Assembly: GCA_002405445.1 (NCBI GenBank)
Contig: DHLV01000032.1
Location: forward strand, 1-17,438
Direction: 5' to 3'
Origin: Flammeovirgaceae bacterium UBA4659
GTDB taxonomy: Bacteria > Bacteroidota > Bacteroidia > Cytophagales > Cyclobacteriaceae
Length of the DNA stretch: 17,438 nt
Part shown: piece after piece, positions 7,089 to 15,676 of the stretch
Numbering within the stretch: position 1 is the first letter of the stretch
How the letters are laid out: each line of letters opens with the position of its first letter
Translations under genes and position numbers: made by a program
Notes under the pieces: model-generated
Told to the model about the DNA's origin: nothing
The model's input: the letters and a program-made list of their open reading frames with translations, nothing else
Database searches by the model: none

Positions 7089-10000
7089 ATGTTTAACGCA
7101 TTCATCAAAAGACCGGTATTGGCAATTGTTCTTTCATTGCTCACGATCTTTTTAGGCATCCTGTCTATCAAGTTACTGCCTACCTCTCAATTGCCTGCCG
7201 TAGCCCCGCCTGTGGTGATGGTTTCCGCATCTTACCCTGGCGCCAGCGCAAAAACGCTCACCGAATCGGTAATCATCCCTATCGAACAAGCAATCAATGG
7301 TGCGTGGGGCATGCGCTACATGTCCTCAGATGCCACCAGTGCAGGTGAAGCCAACGTGCAGGTAATCTTTGAACCCGGCACAGATATCAACCAGGCGCTT
7401 GTGCAAGTATCTAACCGGGTAGAACAAGTACGCAATCGCCTGCCCCCTCTGGTGCAACGCGAGGGTGTGATCATCACGCCTGTTATCCCAAGCATGTTGA
7501 TGTACGTAAACCTGTACAGTACCGACAAGAATGCCAACATGAAATTCCTGTTCAACTATGCAGGCGTAACCATGATACCCGAACTGCAGCGCATCAATGG
7601 TATTGGTCAGGCGCGAATTTTAGGCAGCCGACAATATGCCATGCGCGTTTGGTTGAACCCCGAACGAATGCGCGCCTACCGCATATCACCCGATGACGTG
7701 TTGGTGGCCATGAATGATCAAAGTGTGATTGGCAAGCCGGGCCGAATTGGAAGAGGAGATGCAAGTCGAGCAGAAGCCCTCGAATATGTGCTGGCATATT
7801 CCGACCGATTCAATGAACCCAAACAATATGAAGACATTATCATCCGCGCAAACCCCAACGGTGAGTTGCTTCGGCTCAAAGACGTGGCCAAAGTCGTGCT
7901 GGGCAGCGAGTACTATGATATCTATTCAAACATTAACGGCTACCCCTCGGCAGCCATTGTTTTGAAACAAACCTATGGGAGTAACGCCAGTCAGGTAATT
8001 GAAGAGGTGAAAGCTAAACTGGAGTCGCTGAAAAGAGACTTTCCCCCTGGCATGACGTATGAGATCAGCTATGACGTATCTAAATTTTTGGATGCCTCCA
8101 CCGAAAATGTCATCCATACACTGCGCGATGCGTTCATCCTGGTGGCACTAGTCGTTTTCATCTTTTTGGGCGACTGGCGGTCTACCCTAATCCCAACGCT
8201 GGCCGTGCCCATTTCGCTGATTGGAGCATTCATTTTCATGCAGGCATTTGGGCTCACCATCAATATGATCACATTGTTTGCGATTGTACTGGCGATTGGT
8301 ATTGTAGTAGATGATGCGATAGTGGTGGTGGAAGCGGTACACGCCAAAATGGAAGAGGAGCGTATCTCACCATACAAGGCTGTTCAAAAAGTACTCGGTG
8401 AAATCAGTGGGGCAGTCATTGCCATCACTTTGTTGATGACGGCTGTATTTGTTCCCATTGCATTTATGACAGGCCCGGTAGGCGTGTTCTACCGCCAGTT
8501 CTCCATCACCATGGCAAGTTCAATCATCCTTTCGGGTGTGGTGGCGCTTACGCTTACACCGGTGCTGTGTGCCATGATCTTAAAAAACACACATGGGCAC
8601 AGAAAAAAGAAAAATTTTCTCACGCAATTTATCGACAGTTTCAACATCATCTTCGAAAAAATCACCAAAAAATATGTGTGGTTGCTGCAAATCATTGCAA
8701 AACGAAGATTGGTAACTGCCGGCCTTTGGATTGCATTTACAATCGGGATTGTTCTCATTTCAGCCAAACTACCATCTGGTTTTATCCCCAGCGAAGACCA
8801 GGGCATGATTTACGCAATCGTGCAAACACCTCCGGGGTCAACGCTCGAGCGAACCAATGACATATCTCGCCAATTGCAAGAGATCATCCTAAAGGTAGAT
8901 GGCATTCAATCCGTATCGTCCATCGCTGGGTATGAGGTGCTTACAGAGGGGCGTGGGTCTAATGCCGGAACTTGCCTGATCAACCTCAAACCATGGTCAG
9001 AGCGCAAGCACACAGTGCAGGACATCATCTACGAGCTGGAAGAGAAAGCAAAGGAACTTCCCGGTGCAACCATTGAATTCTTCGATCCGCCCGCAGTGCC
9101 CGGCTTTGGGGCGGCCGGTGGCTTTGCACTGCAATTGCTCGATAAAAACCCTGATGGAACATACGATGACCTCGAACGCGTAAAAAACGAGTTTATGGAA
9201 GAACTCGAAGAACGAAAAGAGCTCACCGGCTTATTCACTTTTTTCAGTGCCAATTACCCGCAATATGAAATCGAAATCGATAACCAGCTGGCCATGCAAA
9301 AGGGTGTATCCATTGGCAACGCCATGAATACGCTTTCTATTTTCGTGGGTAGCACGTATGAACTTGGTTTTATCAAATACCAAAGGTTCTTCAAGGTATT
9401 CGTGCAGGCGGCACCTGAATTCAGACAGCTGCCAACAGACATCATGAACCTATGGGTCAAAAACGACCGCAGTGAGATGGTTCCCTTCTCTGCATTTATG
9501 AAAGTGAAAAAGAAACAGGGCGCAAATGAAATAAACCGCTACAACATGTACAATACTGCTGCCATTCGGGGCGGCCCTGCAAAAGGCTATAGCTCCGGAC
9601 AGGCGATTGCCGCAGTGAAAGAAGTGGCGAAAACATTGCCACGCGGTTACGATATTGACTGGGCTGCACTCTCATACGATGAGGTGAGGCGCGGCAACGA
9701 AGCCATTTATATTTTCCTGATTGTTCTTGCATTCGTTTACCTCGTACTCGCAGCGCAATATGAAAGCTTCATCATTCCGCTTGCAGTGGTGCTATCGCTG
9801 CCCGCTGGCGTATTTGGATCGTTTATGCTTGTAAAAGCAATGGGTCTTGCCAATGACATCTATGCTCAAGTGGGTTTAATTATGCTGATAGGATTGCTTG
9901 GCAAGAATGCCGTTTTGATTGTTGAATTTGCAGTACAAAAAAATCGGCAGGGTGCTTCCATTCTGGATGCAGCCATTGAAGGAGCCCGCGTTCGCTTCCG

Positions 10001-10292
10001 ACCTATTCTCATGACATCGTTTGCTTTTATCGCAGGCTTGATTCCGCTGGTGTATTCACATGGCGCAGGTGCAATCGGAAATAAGACGATCGGTGCATCT
10101 GCATTGGGTGGCATGCTATTCGGAACCGTGTTTGGTGTAATTATCGTGCCCGGCCTATACTACATCTTCGGTGGAATTGCAGAAGGCCGTAAGCTCATTA
10201 AAGATGAAGAAAGCGAAGCACTATCAGAAACGCTGGCTCATAGCATGGATAGTTTTCCACAACCAAAAGACAGTGAAGATGAATCACATTAA
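7089..10292 (+). CDS. RND multidrug efflux pump, inner-membrane subunit (HAE1/AcrB-like)
   Basis: A 1067-residue hydrophobe/amphiphile efflux transporter, full length. It opens with the typical first helix, [20 protein letters not shown], followed by the porter domain. Proton-relay residues are in place: the TM4 pair D408-D409 in [14 protein letters not shown] and TM10 K939 in [13 protein letters not shown], near AcrB D407/D408/K940. The second half begins around the TM7 segment before GFIPSEDQG (~560-580), showing the internal duplication. It works as a trimer that takes drugs, detergents or lipids from the periplasm and inner-membrane leaflet and passes them to the outer-membrane channel, driven by protons. 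The last bases overlap or abut the next gene, so the two are translationally coupled. Confidence 0.96.
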   Translation: MFNAFIKRPVLAIVLSLLTIFLGILSIKLLPTSQLPAVAPPVVMVSASYPGASAKTLTESVIIPIEQAINGAWGMRYMSSDATSAGEANVQVIFEPGTDINQALVQVSNRVEQVRNRLPPLVQREGVIITPVIPSMLMYVNLYSTDKNANMKFLFNYAGVTMIPELQRINGIGQARILGSRQYAMRVWLNPERMRAYRISPDDVLVAMNDQSVIGKPGRIGRGDASRAEALEYVLAYSDRFNEPKQYEDIIIRANPNGELLRLKDVAKVVLGSEYYDIYSNINGYPSAAIVLKQTYGSNASQVIEEVKAKLESLKRDFPPGMTYEISYDVSKFLDASTENVIHTLRDAFILVALVVFIFLGDWRSTLIPTLAVPISLIGAFIFMQAFGLTINMITLFAIVLAIGIVVDDAIVVVEAVHAKMEEERISPYKAVQKVLGEISGAVIAITLLMTAVFVPIAFMTGPVGVFYRQFSITMASSIILSGVVALTLTPVLCAMILKNTHGHRKKKNFLTQFIDSFNIIFEKITKKYVWLLQIIAKRRLVTAGLWIAFTIGIVLISAKLPSGFIPSEDQGMIYAIVQTPPGSTLERTNDISRQLQEIILKVDGIQSVSSIAGYEVLTEGRGSNAGTCLINLKPWSERKHTVQDIIYELEEKAKELPGATIEFFDPPAVPGFGAAGGFALQLLDKNPDGTYDDLERVKNEFMEELEERKELTGLFTFFSANYPQYEIEIDNQLAMQKGVSIGNAMNTLSIFVGSTYELGFIKYQRFFKVFVQAAPEFRQLPTDIMNLWVKNDRSEMVPFSAFMKVKKKQGANEINRYNMYNTAAIRGGPAKGYSSGQAIAAVKEVAKTLPRGYDIDWAALSYDEVRRGNEAIYIFLIVLAFVYLVLAAQYESFIIPLAVVLSLPAGVFGSFMLVKAMGLANDIYAQVGLIMLIGLLGKNAVLIVEFAVQKNRQGASILDAAIEGARVRFRPILMTSFAFIAGLIPLVYSHGAGAIGNKTIGASALGGMLFGTVFGVIIVPGLYYIFGGIAEGRKLIKDEESEALSETLAHSMDSFPQPKDSEDESH

Positions 10293-10293
10293 C

Positions 10294-11718
10294 ATGAAAA
10301 ATACCATCATCGTTGCAGTTTGTGTATTGTTCTTTTTCGCACGATGTACTGTGCCCCCAACAATGACACCACGAGACGAAAACCGAAACCTGCCCGCCAG
10401 TTTCCGCACCTCGCAAGACAGTGCCAACTCCTCGCTGGTAAAGTGGCGTGATTTTTTTACCGACTCAAACCTGAACGCACTTATCGAAACAGCGCTGAAG
10501 AACAACCAAGAGTTAAACATCATTCTGCAGGAAATCAACATCGCGCAAAATGAAGTGAGAGCGCGAAAAGGCGAGTATTTGCCTTTCGTAGACGTGATAG
10601 CCGGTGCAGGCGTAGAAAAAGTGGCACGCTACACCCGCAATGGCTCGGTTGAACAGAATATTCCGGTCGAGCCCGGCAAGGAATTCCCCGATCCAGTTCC
10701 GGACTATGTGTTGGCGGCCAACTTTACGTGGCAGGTGGATATCTGGAAGAAATTGCGAAACGCAAAAAAGTCTGCTCTGCTGCGCTACTTTGCCACCACC
10801 GAAGGAAAAAACTTCATGGTTACACGTTTGGTTGCGGAAATCGCCAACTCATATTTTGAGCTGATGGCTTTAGACAACCAATTGGAGATACTGAAGCAAA
10901 ACATCGGTATTCAGCAAAATGCACTTGACATTGTAACACAAGAAAAACAAGCAGCACGCGTGACAGAGCTTGCCGTGCGTAGATTTGAAGCAGAAGTGTT
11001 AAAAAATCAAAGTCATGTCTATCAATTACAGCAGAGCATTGTTGAAACTGAAAACAAAATCAACTATCTGGTGGGTCGTTTTCCGCAACCCATCAGCCGC
11101 AGCTCAAACAGTTTCACAGATCTGCTGCCAACATTGATTCACGAAGGAATTCCCTCTCAACTGCTGCGTAACCGACCTGACGTGCGCAGCGCAGAATTCA
11201 ATTTGCGGGCTGCCAGATTAGATGTGAATGTGGCAAAGGCAAATTTTTACCCGCAACTGAATATTTCAGCATCTCTTGGATTGCAATCATATAGCCCGAG
11301 GTTGCTGGGCAATTCCGAGTCGGTTCTATATTCGATCGGTGGCGGTTTAGTACAACCGCTAATCAATAGAAATGCCATCAAGGCGATTTTCTTTAGCGCC
11401 AACGCGAAACAAATACAGGCTGTGTACAACTACGAGCAAGCGGTGCTGAAAGCATACATTGAAGTTGCCAATCAACTTGCCAATATCGCCAACATGCAAA
11501 AGAGCTACGATTTGCGCAAGGGCCAGGTAGATGCTCTAACTGAATCCATCAACATTTCAACGCGCCTGTTCCGTTTTGCAAGAGCTGATTATATGGAGGT
11601 ACTGCTGACACAACGTGACGCATTGGAATCGAGATTTGAATTAGTCGAAACAAAAAAACAGCAGCTCGCAGCCATGGTAAACATGTATCAGGCGCTGGGC
11701 GGAGGTTGGAATCGGTAG
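10294..11718 (+). CDS. TolC/OprM-like outer-membrane efflux factor, probable lipoprotein
   Basis: A 474-residue outer-membrane factor completing the tripartite pump. Two OEP repeats are visible. The first holds FTDSNLNALIETALKNNQEL and a long helix, then NFTWQVDIWKKLRNAKKSA. The second holds LLRNRPDVRSAEFNLRAARL, FYPQLNISASLG, and the helical C-terminus ending MVNMYQALGGGW. ATG 10294 (TAACATG, 1 bp after the pump stop) gives the signal peptide MKNTIIVAVCVLFFFARC; ATG 10279, overlapping the pump gene by 14 bp, is the alternative. The open frame continues upstream inside the pump gene, but that part is not signal-like. Odd: the putative lipid Cys is preceded by Arg (FARC) where family members have Gly, Ala or Ser. 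A strong terminator follows 19 bp after the stop. Confidence 0.93.
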   Translation: MKNTIIVAVCVLFFFARCTVPPTMTPRDENRNLPASFRTSQDSANSSLVKWRDFFTDSNLNALIETALKNNQELNIILQEINIAQNEVRARKGEYLPFVDVIAGAGVEKVARYTRNGSVEQNIPVEPGKEFPDPVPDYVLAANFTWQVDIWKKLRNAKKSALLRYFATTEGKNFMVTRLVAEIANSYFELMALDNQLEILKQNIGIQQNALDIVTQEKQAARVTELAVRRFEAEVLKNQSHVYQLQQSIVETENKINYLVGRFPQPISRSSNSFTDLLPTLIHEGIPSQLLRNRPDVRSAEFNLRAARLDVNVAKANFYPQLNISASLGLQSYSPRLLGNSESVLYSIGGGLVQPLINRNAIKAIFFSANAKQIQAVYNYEQAVLKAYIEVANQLANIANMQKSYDLRKGQVDALTESINISTRLFRFARADYMEVLLTQRDALESRFELVETKKQQLAAMVNMYQALGGGWNR

Positions 11719-11737
11719 AGGCCTGCTTGGGTAAATT

Positions 11738-11768
11738 CGGGCAACTGCGCATATGGTTGCCCGTTTTT
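11738..11768 (+). terminator. intrinsic terminator of efflux operon
   Basis: CGGGCAAC (11738-11745) pairs perfectly with GTTGCCCG (11756-11763) across a 10-nt loop and is followed by TTTTT (11764-11768). This is a textbook Rho-independent terminator, 19 bp after the outer-membrane-factor stop. Confidence 0.9.
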
Positions 11769-11827
11769 CTGGTGATTTGTTGATGGCGTGATTAAGGGCA
11801 TGCGCGGCCTGCAACACCTCACAACAA

Positions 11828-11968
11828 TTACGTTTGAGTCAGTACATTCATAAAATTGATGTCATCGCCCGAACGAGTGTATGTCTGAATAACGATGATC
11901 ACCGATTTGGGGTCGACACATGTACAGTGCCGGTGTGTTACAAAAATAATATGGGCGCTTTTAACCTA
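11828..11968 (-). pseudogene. possible C-terminal gene fragment without a start
   Basis: Minus-strand frame open for 45 codons between TAG (11968-11966) and TAA (11830-11828). The translation, including HRHCTCVDPKSVIIVIQTYT and then RSGDDINFMNVLTQT, has the composition of a real beta-rich protein end. It lacks an ATG near its beginning; GTG is available internally and would leave 23 residues. I do not recognise the family. It may be the tail of a decayed gene, or chance. Confidence 0.25.
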
Positions 11969-12018
11969 AAATCCCTCTATACGCTGAATGAAAAGTAAGC
12001 CCGGAATTGTCAATTGAA

Positions 12019-12285
12019 ATGAATTGTAACGACAATGCTGCCCTTGCACTGACAAATCCTGACGATATCGTCAAGATTGCAGGGATAATCCCCGACATTG
12101 AAAATGAAAGAATATTTTTCGACAACAATAACATCCACTTCTTTTAATTTCATTTGTCAGCAAGAAGTGCAAAAAAATCTGATGAATTTTTTGGATCAAT
12201 GACATATAGTGCCGACCGAACCCTCAGTAGCAGTGATCTGAAATCACCTTTGCCTGAGTGTGCACAAAATGAAAAATATTTTTGA
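12019..12285 (+). pseudogene. small frame split by one in-frame stop, possible remnant
   Basis: ATG 12019 opens 42 codons (including NPDDIVKIAGIIPDIENERI) to TAA at 12145-12147. The same frame then stays open for 45 more codons (including SDEFFGSMTYSADRTLSSSD) to TGA 12283-12285. Both halves look protein-like and acidic, so it may be one short gene broken by a stop, or a 42-residue small protein plus chance frame. No family is recognised. Confidence 0.25.
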
Positions 12286-12293
12286 GACTACTT

Positions 12294-12827
12294 CTAATCC
12301 GCAACAAAAAACCGGAATAGGAAACCAGCCAGCTGAACAAGCGATGCCAGGCCCAAAAAAAGAAATGCCGTAGCGTGAGATAGCGCAGGTGCGTAGAATA
12401 ACGAGGGTACTAATTTGTCAAAATCCTTTGAGCAGCCGGGCTGATATACCAAGATTTTTCCAATTCCGCGATCAAATGGTTTCGGCATAGTTTTCCGGAG
12501 GATCAGTTCACCGTTAGAATCCTTGATCGCAATCGATGAATTGAAAATATGGCTCGAAACAAAAAATCGATCACCATTGCTACATTTGATTTTGTGCCAA
12601 AAAATCCAAGAGGTTATTCGGCCCACCAATTGCCCTTCGCAGTCGATGCTTGCAACGATTGGAAAAAAAATTATCTTGCGCATAAACCAAATTCGTTTTC
12701 CGGCATTTTGGCTATTCGCAAACTTACCAAATAAATCACCTAATACGATTTGTGCAAAAAAATCAACACCGGAAACTTCGAAGCATTTTCCATCGGCACT
12801 AATCATTTTCCAGTCGAAAGCATCCAT
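12294..12827 (-). CDS. hypothetical protein with hydrophobic C-terminal tail
   Basis: A 177-residue protein not recognised by family. Residues 1-~140 show alternating short beta-like segments (KCFEVSGVDFFAQIVLG, GRITSWIFWHKIKC, DRFFVSSHIFNSSIAIKDS) with no signal peptide. The end, ~143-177, holds a single strongly hydrophobic helix, ATAFLFLGLASLVQLAGFLF, followed by RFFVAD. This would make it a C-tail-anchored inner-membrane protein with its main domain in the cytoplasm. The beta-strand layout loosely recalls tubby/LURP-one/scramblase-like folds, but this is only an impression. It starts 8 bp after the ureohydrolase stop on the same strand, so the two are very likely co-transcribed. Confidence 0.7.
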   Translation of the reverse strand: MDAFDWKMISADGKCFEVSGVDFFAQIVLGDLFGKFANSQNAGKRIWFMRKIIFFPIVASIDCEGQLVGRITSWIFWHKIKCSNGDRFFVSSHIFNSSIAIKDSNGELILRKTMPKPFDRGIGKILVYQPGCSKDFDKLVPSLFYAPALSHATAFLFLGLASLVQLAGFLFRFFVAD

Positions 12828-12835
12828 TTATTAAA

Positions 12836-13804
12836 TCATTCCGACTGGGCAGCGCGTGTTTCAATTGATTTTGCCGAAGCTTCCAAAATTTCAAATGCGC
12901 TTTCAGCCATGCGATTTTCAGTATCGAGGGTTGGGTTCACCTCCACAATCTCCCATACGCACACGCGCGGATCTTTGCAAAGCACTTCATTCAAGACCTT
13001 GGCTTCATCCACAGTCAGCCCGTTGGGTACTGGCGTGCCAGTGCCGGTTGAAAAACGGCTATCGATGCTGTCTACATCAAATGACACATAAATCAAATCA
13101 CAATGCTCCAGCATCTTCAACGCCTTGTGGGCTATGTTGTCGGCACCTAGCTTCTTCACATCTTCAACTTCAATGAAATTGATGTTGTATTTGTTGATGA
13201 GGTAGTTTTCTGGTTTTTCAAAGTCTCGAACTGCGATGTACACCAAATCCTCGGGATAAATCTTTGCACCCTGCGTCCCCACGTTCTTGATCTGCTCCCA
13301 ATAATCGAGTGTTTCACCCCTTGGATCGTTCACCTTGCACTCTAGATTGTCGATGTCGAGGGCCATCGCCAGGGGCATTCCATGCATGTTACCTGAGGGG
13401 GTGGTAAAAGGCGTGTGGATATCGGCATGGGCGTCAATCCAAATGACACCCAACCTCTTTTTCGGATATGCTTTTTTGATACCGGCAATGGTTCCGTAAG
13501 CCGTGGAGTGATCACCCGCCATGATCAGCGGAAAGAAGTCGTCAAACAGTTGCTCGTACACTTCAAGGCAAACGCGCTCTTCCATAATCAATGCCCCATC
13601 GATAAACTTGGCGTGCGCATGTTCTGCCCCGTCAAACAACAACTCATTCACATTTTCGACTTCAATTGAATCATACTTACGAAATAAATCCGACTTGAGG
13701 TCCAAACTTGCAATTTTCATGGCTTCCACACCTAAACTGGCGCCCCTTGTGCCTGCACCAATCTCGGATTTCACCTCTATGATTTTGATTTGCTTGGTTT
13801 TCAC
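12836..13804 (-). CDS. arginase-family ureohydrolase
   Basis: A 322-residue ureohydrolase; arginase splits L-arginine to ornithine and urea. All six Mn ligands are present: H99 (AGDHS), D124/H126/D128 (IDAHADIHTP), and D243/D245 (SFDVD). E288 (EIVEVNP) matches the catalytic-site Glu. The substrate loop HTPFTTPSGNMHG aligns with animal arginase (NTPLTTSSGNLHG, from memory) and keeps S137, N139 and H141, favouring arginase over agmatinase or formimidoylglutamase. Unusual points: H130 where arginases have the carboxylate-binding Asn130, and DSR instead of DPx after the second Asp motif. It is followed 8 bp later by the tail-anchored protein gene and is divergent from arginine decarboxylase, so agmatinase activity remains an alternative. 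Cytoplasmic. Confidence 0.88.
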   Translation of the reverse strand: MKTKQIKIIEVKSEIGAGTRGASLGVEAMKIASLDLKSDLFRKYDSIEVENVNELLFDGAEHAHAKFIDGALIMEERVCLEVYEQLFDDFFPLIMAGDHSTAYGTIAGIKKAYPKKRLGVIWIDAHADIHTPFTTPSGNMHGMPLAMALDIDNLECKVNDPRGETLDYWEQIKNVGTQGAKIYPEDLVYIAVRDFEKPENYLINKYNINFIEVEDVKKLGADNIAHKALKMLEHCDLIYVSFDVDSIDSRFSTGTGTPVPNGLTVDEAKVLNEVLCKDPRVCVWEIVEVNPTLDTENRMAESAFEILEASAKSIETRAAQSE

Positions 13805-13957
13805 AAAAACTTAAATTAATTGCTGGTTGCAGACGCGAAAAAAACAGTTCGAAAAAAATCAGTGAACTGACCCTCAAAAATCGGGAAGCGCGCAGGCAAC
13901 GGAAAAAGAGAGGACGAAAACTGTGGTTTTCATACGATTTCGATATTGCAAAGATGG

Positions 13958-13965
13958 CAAATTTA
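13958..13965 (-). promoter_or_regulatory. possible -7 element TAAATTTG for ureohydrolase gene
   Basis: On the minus strand the sequence reads TAAATTTG, matching TAnnTTTG, ~155 bp upstream of the ureohydrolase ATG. No TTTG lies at the right distance for a -33 element. It is in the 226-bp divergent region (13805-14030), where I saw no equivalent element for the decarboxylase. Confidence 0.25.
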
Positions 13966-14030
13966 TATCACTTTTGAAGTCTTTTTTTAATCCAAAAAAC
14001 CACAAGCACTCTTTAATGCGATAACCCAAA

Positions 14031-15473
14031 ATGAAGAGCTACCGCGAGCTGATAGAGCAAACCTTCGAGTTCCCCCAACGAGAGTTCAAAGTGCGTGAGC
14101 ACGAACTACTTTTCAATGATGTACCCCTGATGGACATCATCAAAGCGTATGGCACTCCCACGAAAATCACCTACCTGCCCAAAATATCTGAGAACATTCG
14201 ATTTGCGCAAGCGGCATTCAAAAATGCCATGGAACGCTTCAAATACAATGGCTCATACACTTATTGTTACTGTACCAAATCATCACACTATGATTTTGTG
14301 CTGGAAGAAGCCCTCAAGAATAATATCCACATCGAAACGTCCTCAGCGTTTGACATACCGATCGTAAAAACACTATATGGCCGGGGAAAGATATCGAAAG
14401 ACACGTATATCCTTTGTAACGGATATAAAATGGCTCCCTACCGTCAACACATCGTTGATTTGGTGAATGACGGATTCAACTGCATACCGATTTTAGATAA
14501 CCTAACCGAAATTGACACCTACGAAAAGCAAATCAATCGGCCCTACCAAGTGGGTATACGGGTAGCAGCAGACGAGGAACCCAAATTTGAATTCTACACT
14601 TCGCGCCTTGGCATTCGCTACAGCGATATCAATCATTTTTATAAAGAGAGAATTGCCACCAGCGGCAAGGCATCACTCAAGTTGTTGCACTTCTTCATCA
14701 ATACGGGCATCAAAGACACTGCATATTATTGGAGTGAGTTAAGCCGTTTCATCTTTAAGTACTGCGAATTGAAAAAAGTTTGTGATACACTTGATTCAAT
14801 TGACATAGGTGGCGGTTTTCCTGTAAAAATGTCTTTGCACTTCCAATACGATTACAAGTACATGATTGAGCAGATCGTGGAAAATATCAAGTGGATTTGT
14901 GAAAAAAACAGCGTGCCCGTACCCAATATCTTTACAGAGTTCGGCAGCTTTACAGTGGCCGAAAGCGGTGCGGTAATTTACAAAGTTATTGATCAGAAAC
15001 TGCAAAATGACAAAGAGCTTTGGTACATGATCGATGGTTCGTTTATTACCCACCTGCCTGACGTTTGGGGAATGAATCAAAAATACATTCTGCTTGCGCT
15101 CAACAAATGGGATGATCCCTACCACAAAATCAACATCGGAGGGCTCACATGCGATAGCCAGGACTACTACAATTCAGAGGCACACACCGGAGAAGTGTTC
15201 TTGCCGATGATCAATGACGAAGAGCCGCTTTACATCGGCTTCTTCCATACAGGCGCTTACCAAGAATCTTTGGGTGGCTACGGAGGTATTCAACATTGCC
15301 TCATTCCCGCACCCAAACACGTGCTCATTGATCGCAACGAAGACGGGGAAATCTCTACCGAGTTGTTTGCGCCCGAGCAAACCCCGGAGGGAATGATGAA
15401 AATACTAGGCTACGAAGAGTGGCTAGCACCGAAGCGCCAAAAGCCCACCAAACTAAAGGTAACAAAGATATAG
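14031..15473 (+). CDS. speA: arginine decarboxylase, PLP-dependent (Bacteroidota type)
   Basis: A 480-residue fold-type III PLP enzyme that converts L-arginine to agmatine, the first step of the agmatine route to polyamines. K83 in YCYCTKSSHYDF is the PLP Schiff-base lysine. DIGGGFPVK (G260-G262) binds phosphate, and TEFGSFTVAESG (~302-313) replaces the usual EPGR loop. C374-D375 in GGLTCDSQD is the active-site Cys/Asp contributed across the dimer, and GAYQ (~408-411) is also conserved. Sequence and length match the ~465-480-residue arginine decarboxylase of Flavobacteria and Cytophagales (from memory), shorter than the ~630-660-residue SpeA of E. coli. ATG 14031 gives the expected N-terminus. 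It is divergent from the arginase-type gene. No agmatine-processing gene is in the window. Confidence 0.92.
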   Translation: MKSYRELIEQTFEFPQREFKVREHELLFNDVPLMDIIKAYGTPTKITYLPKISENIRFAQAAFKNAMERFKYNGSYTYCYCTKSSHYDFVLEEALKNNIHIETSSAFDIPIVKTLYGRGKISKDTYILCNGYKMAPYRQHIVDLVNDGFNCIPILDNLTEIDTYEKQINRPYQVGIRVAADEEPKFEFYTSRLGIRYSDINHFYKERIATSGKASLKLLHFFINTGIKDTAYYWSELSRFIFKYCELKKVCDTLDSIDIGGGFPVKMSLHFQYDYKYMIEQIVENIKWICEKNSVPVPNIFTEFGSFTVAESGAVIYKVIDQKLQNDKELWYMIDGSFITHLPDVWGMNQKYILLALNKWDDPYHKINIGGLTCDSQDYYNSEAHTGEVFLPMINDEEPLYIGFFHTGAYQESLGGYGGIQHCLIPAPKHVLIDRNEDGEISTELFAPEQTPEGMMKILGYEEWLAPKRQKPTKLKVTKI

Positions 15474-15676
15474 CTGGGTCAGTAAAATAAACTGTGAGGC
15501 CGGCTTTTCATCAGACTCACTACTGCACCCCAACATAAGCGCATAATGGCTCACAAAGCATCGGCACGGTGATCATTTTAAACCACAAGGTATAGTTCGG
15601 ATTTAATTTGATTCACGCAGGCACTCAACAGGCATCAAGTCGCAGCAGATTTCTCATTGATGAGCTCCTTGCATCA

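Larger units (their letters stand above)
11769..12293. other. intergenic stretch with coding-like fragments, no intact gene
   Basis: The 525 bp between the efflux terminator and the tail-anchored-protein gene contain no ORF longer than 60 codons with a start. Two pieces look protein-coding and are listed separately (11828-11968 minus; 12019-12285 plus). The only tight palindrome seen is TGACGATATCGTCA (12060-12073). An interrupted hairpin, ATTGTC...GACAAT with inner CAATT/AATTG arms, surrounds the ATG at 12019. I see no tRNA, IS end or convincing promoter. The area looks like decayed sequence. Confidence 0.5.

Noticed and set aside
10171..10293. Longer version of the outer-membrane factor starting inside the pump gene
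   Set aside because: The extra 41 residues overlap the pump's C-terminus and lack a signal peptide; starting at 10294 gives a normal signal sequence.
12523..12834. Plus-strand frame opposite the tail-anchored protein
   Set aside because: The minus-strand frame covers more, joins the ureohydrolase gene with 8-bp spacing and ends in a coherent membrane helix; the plus frame has none of these.
15474..15676. Possible terminator after arginine decarboxylase (GTGAG...CTCAC)
   Set aside because: Only a 5-bp stem with a 17-nt loop and no T run; nothing else notable in this 203-bp gap.
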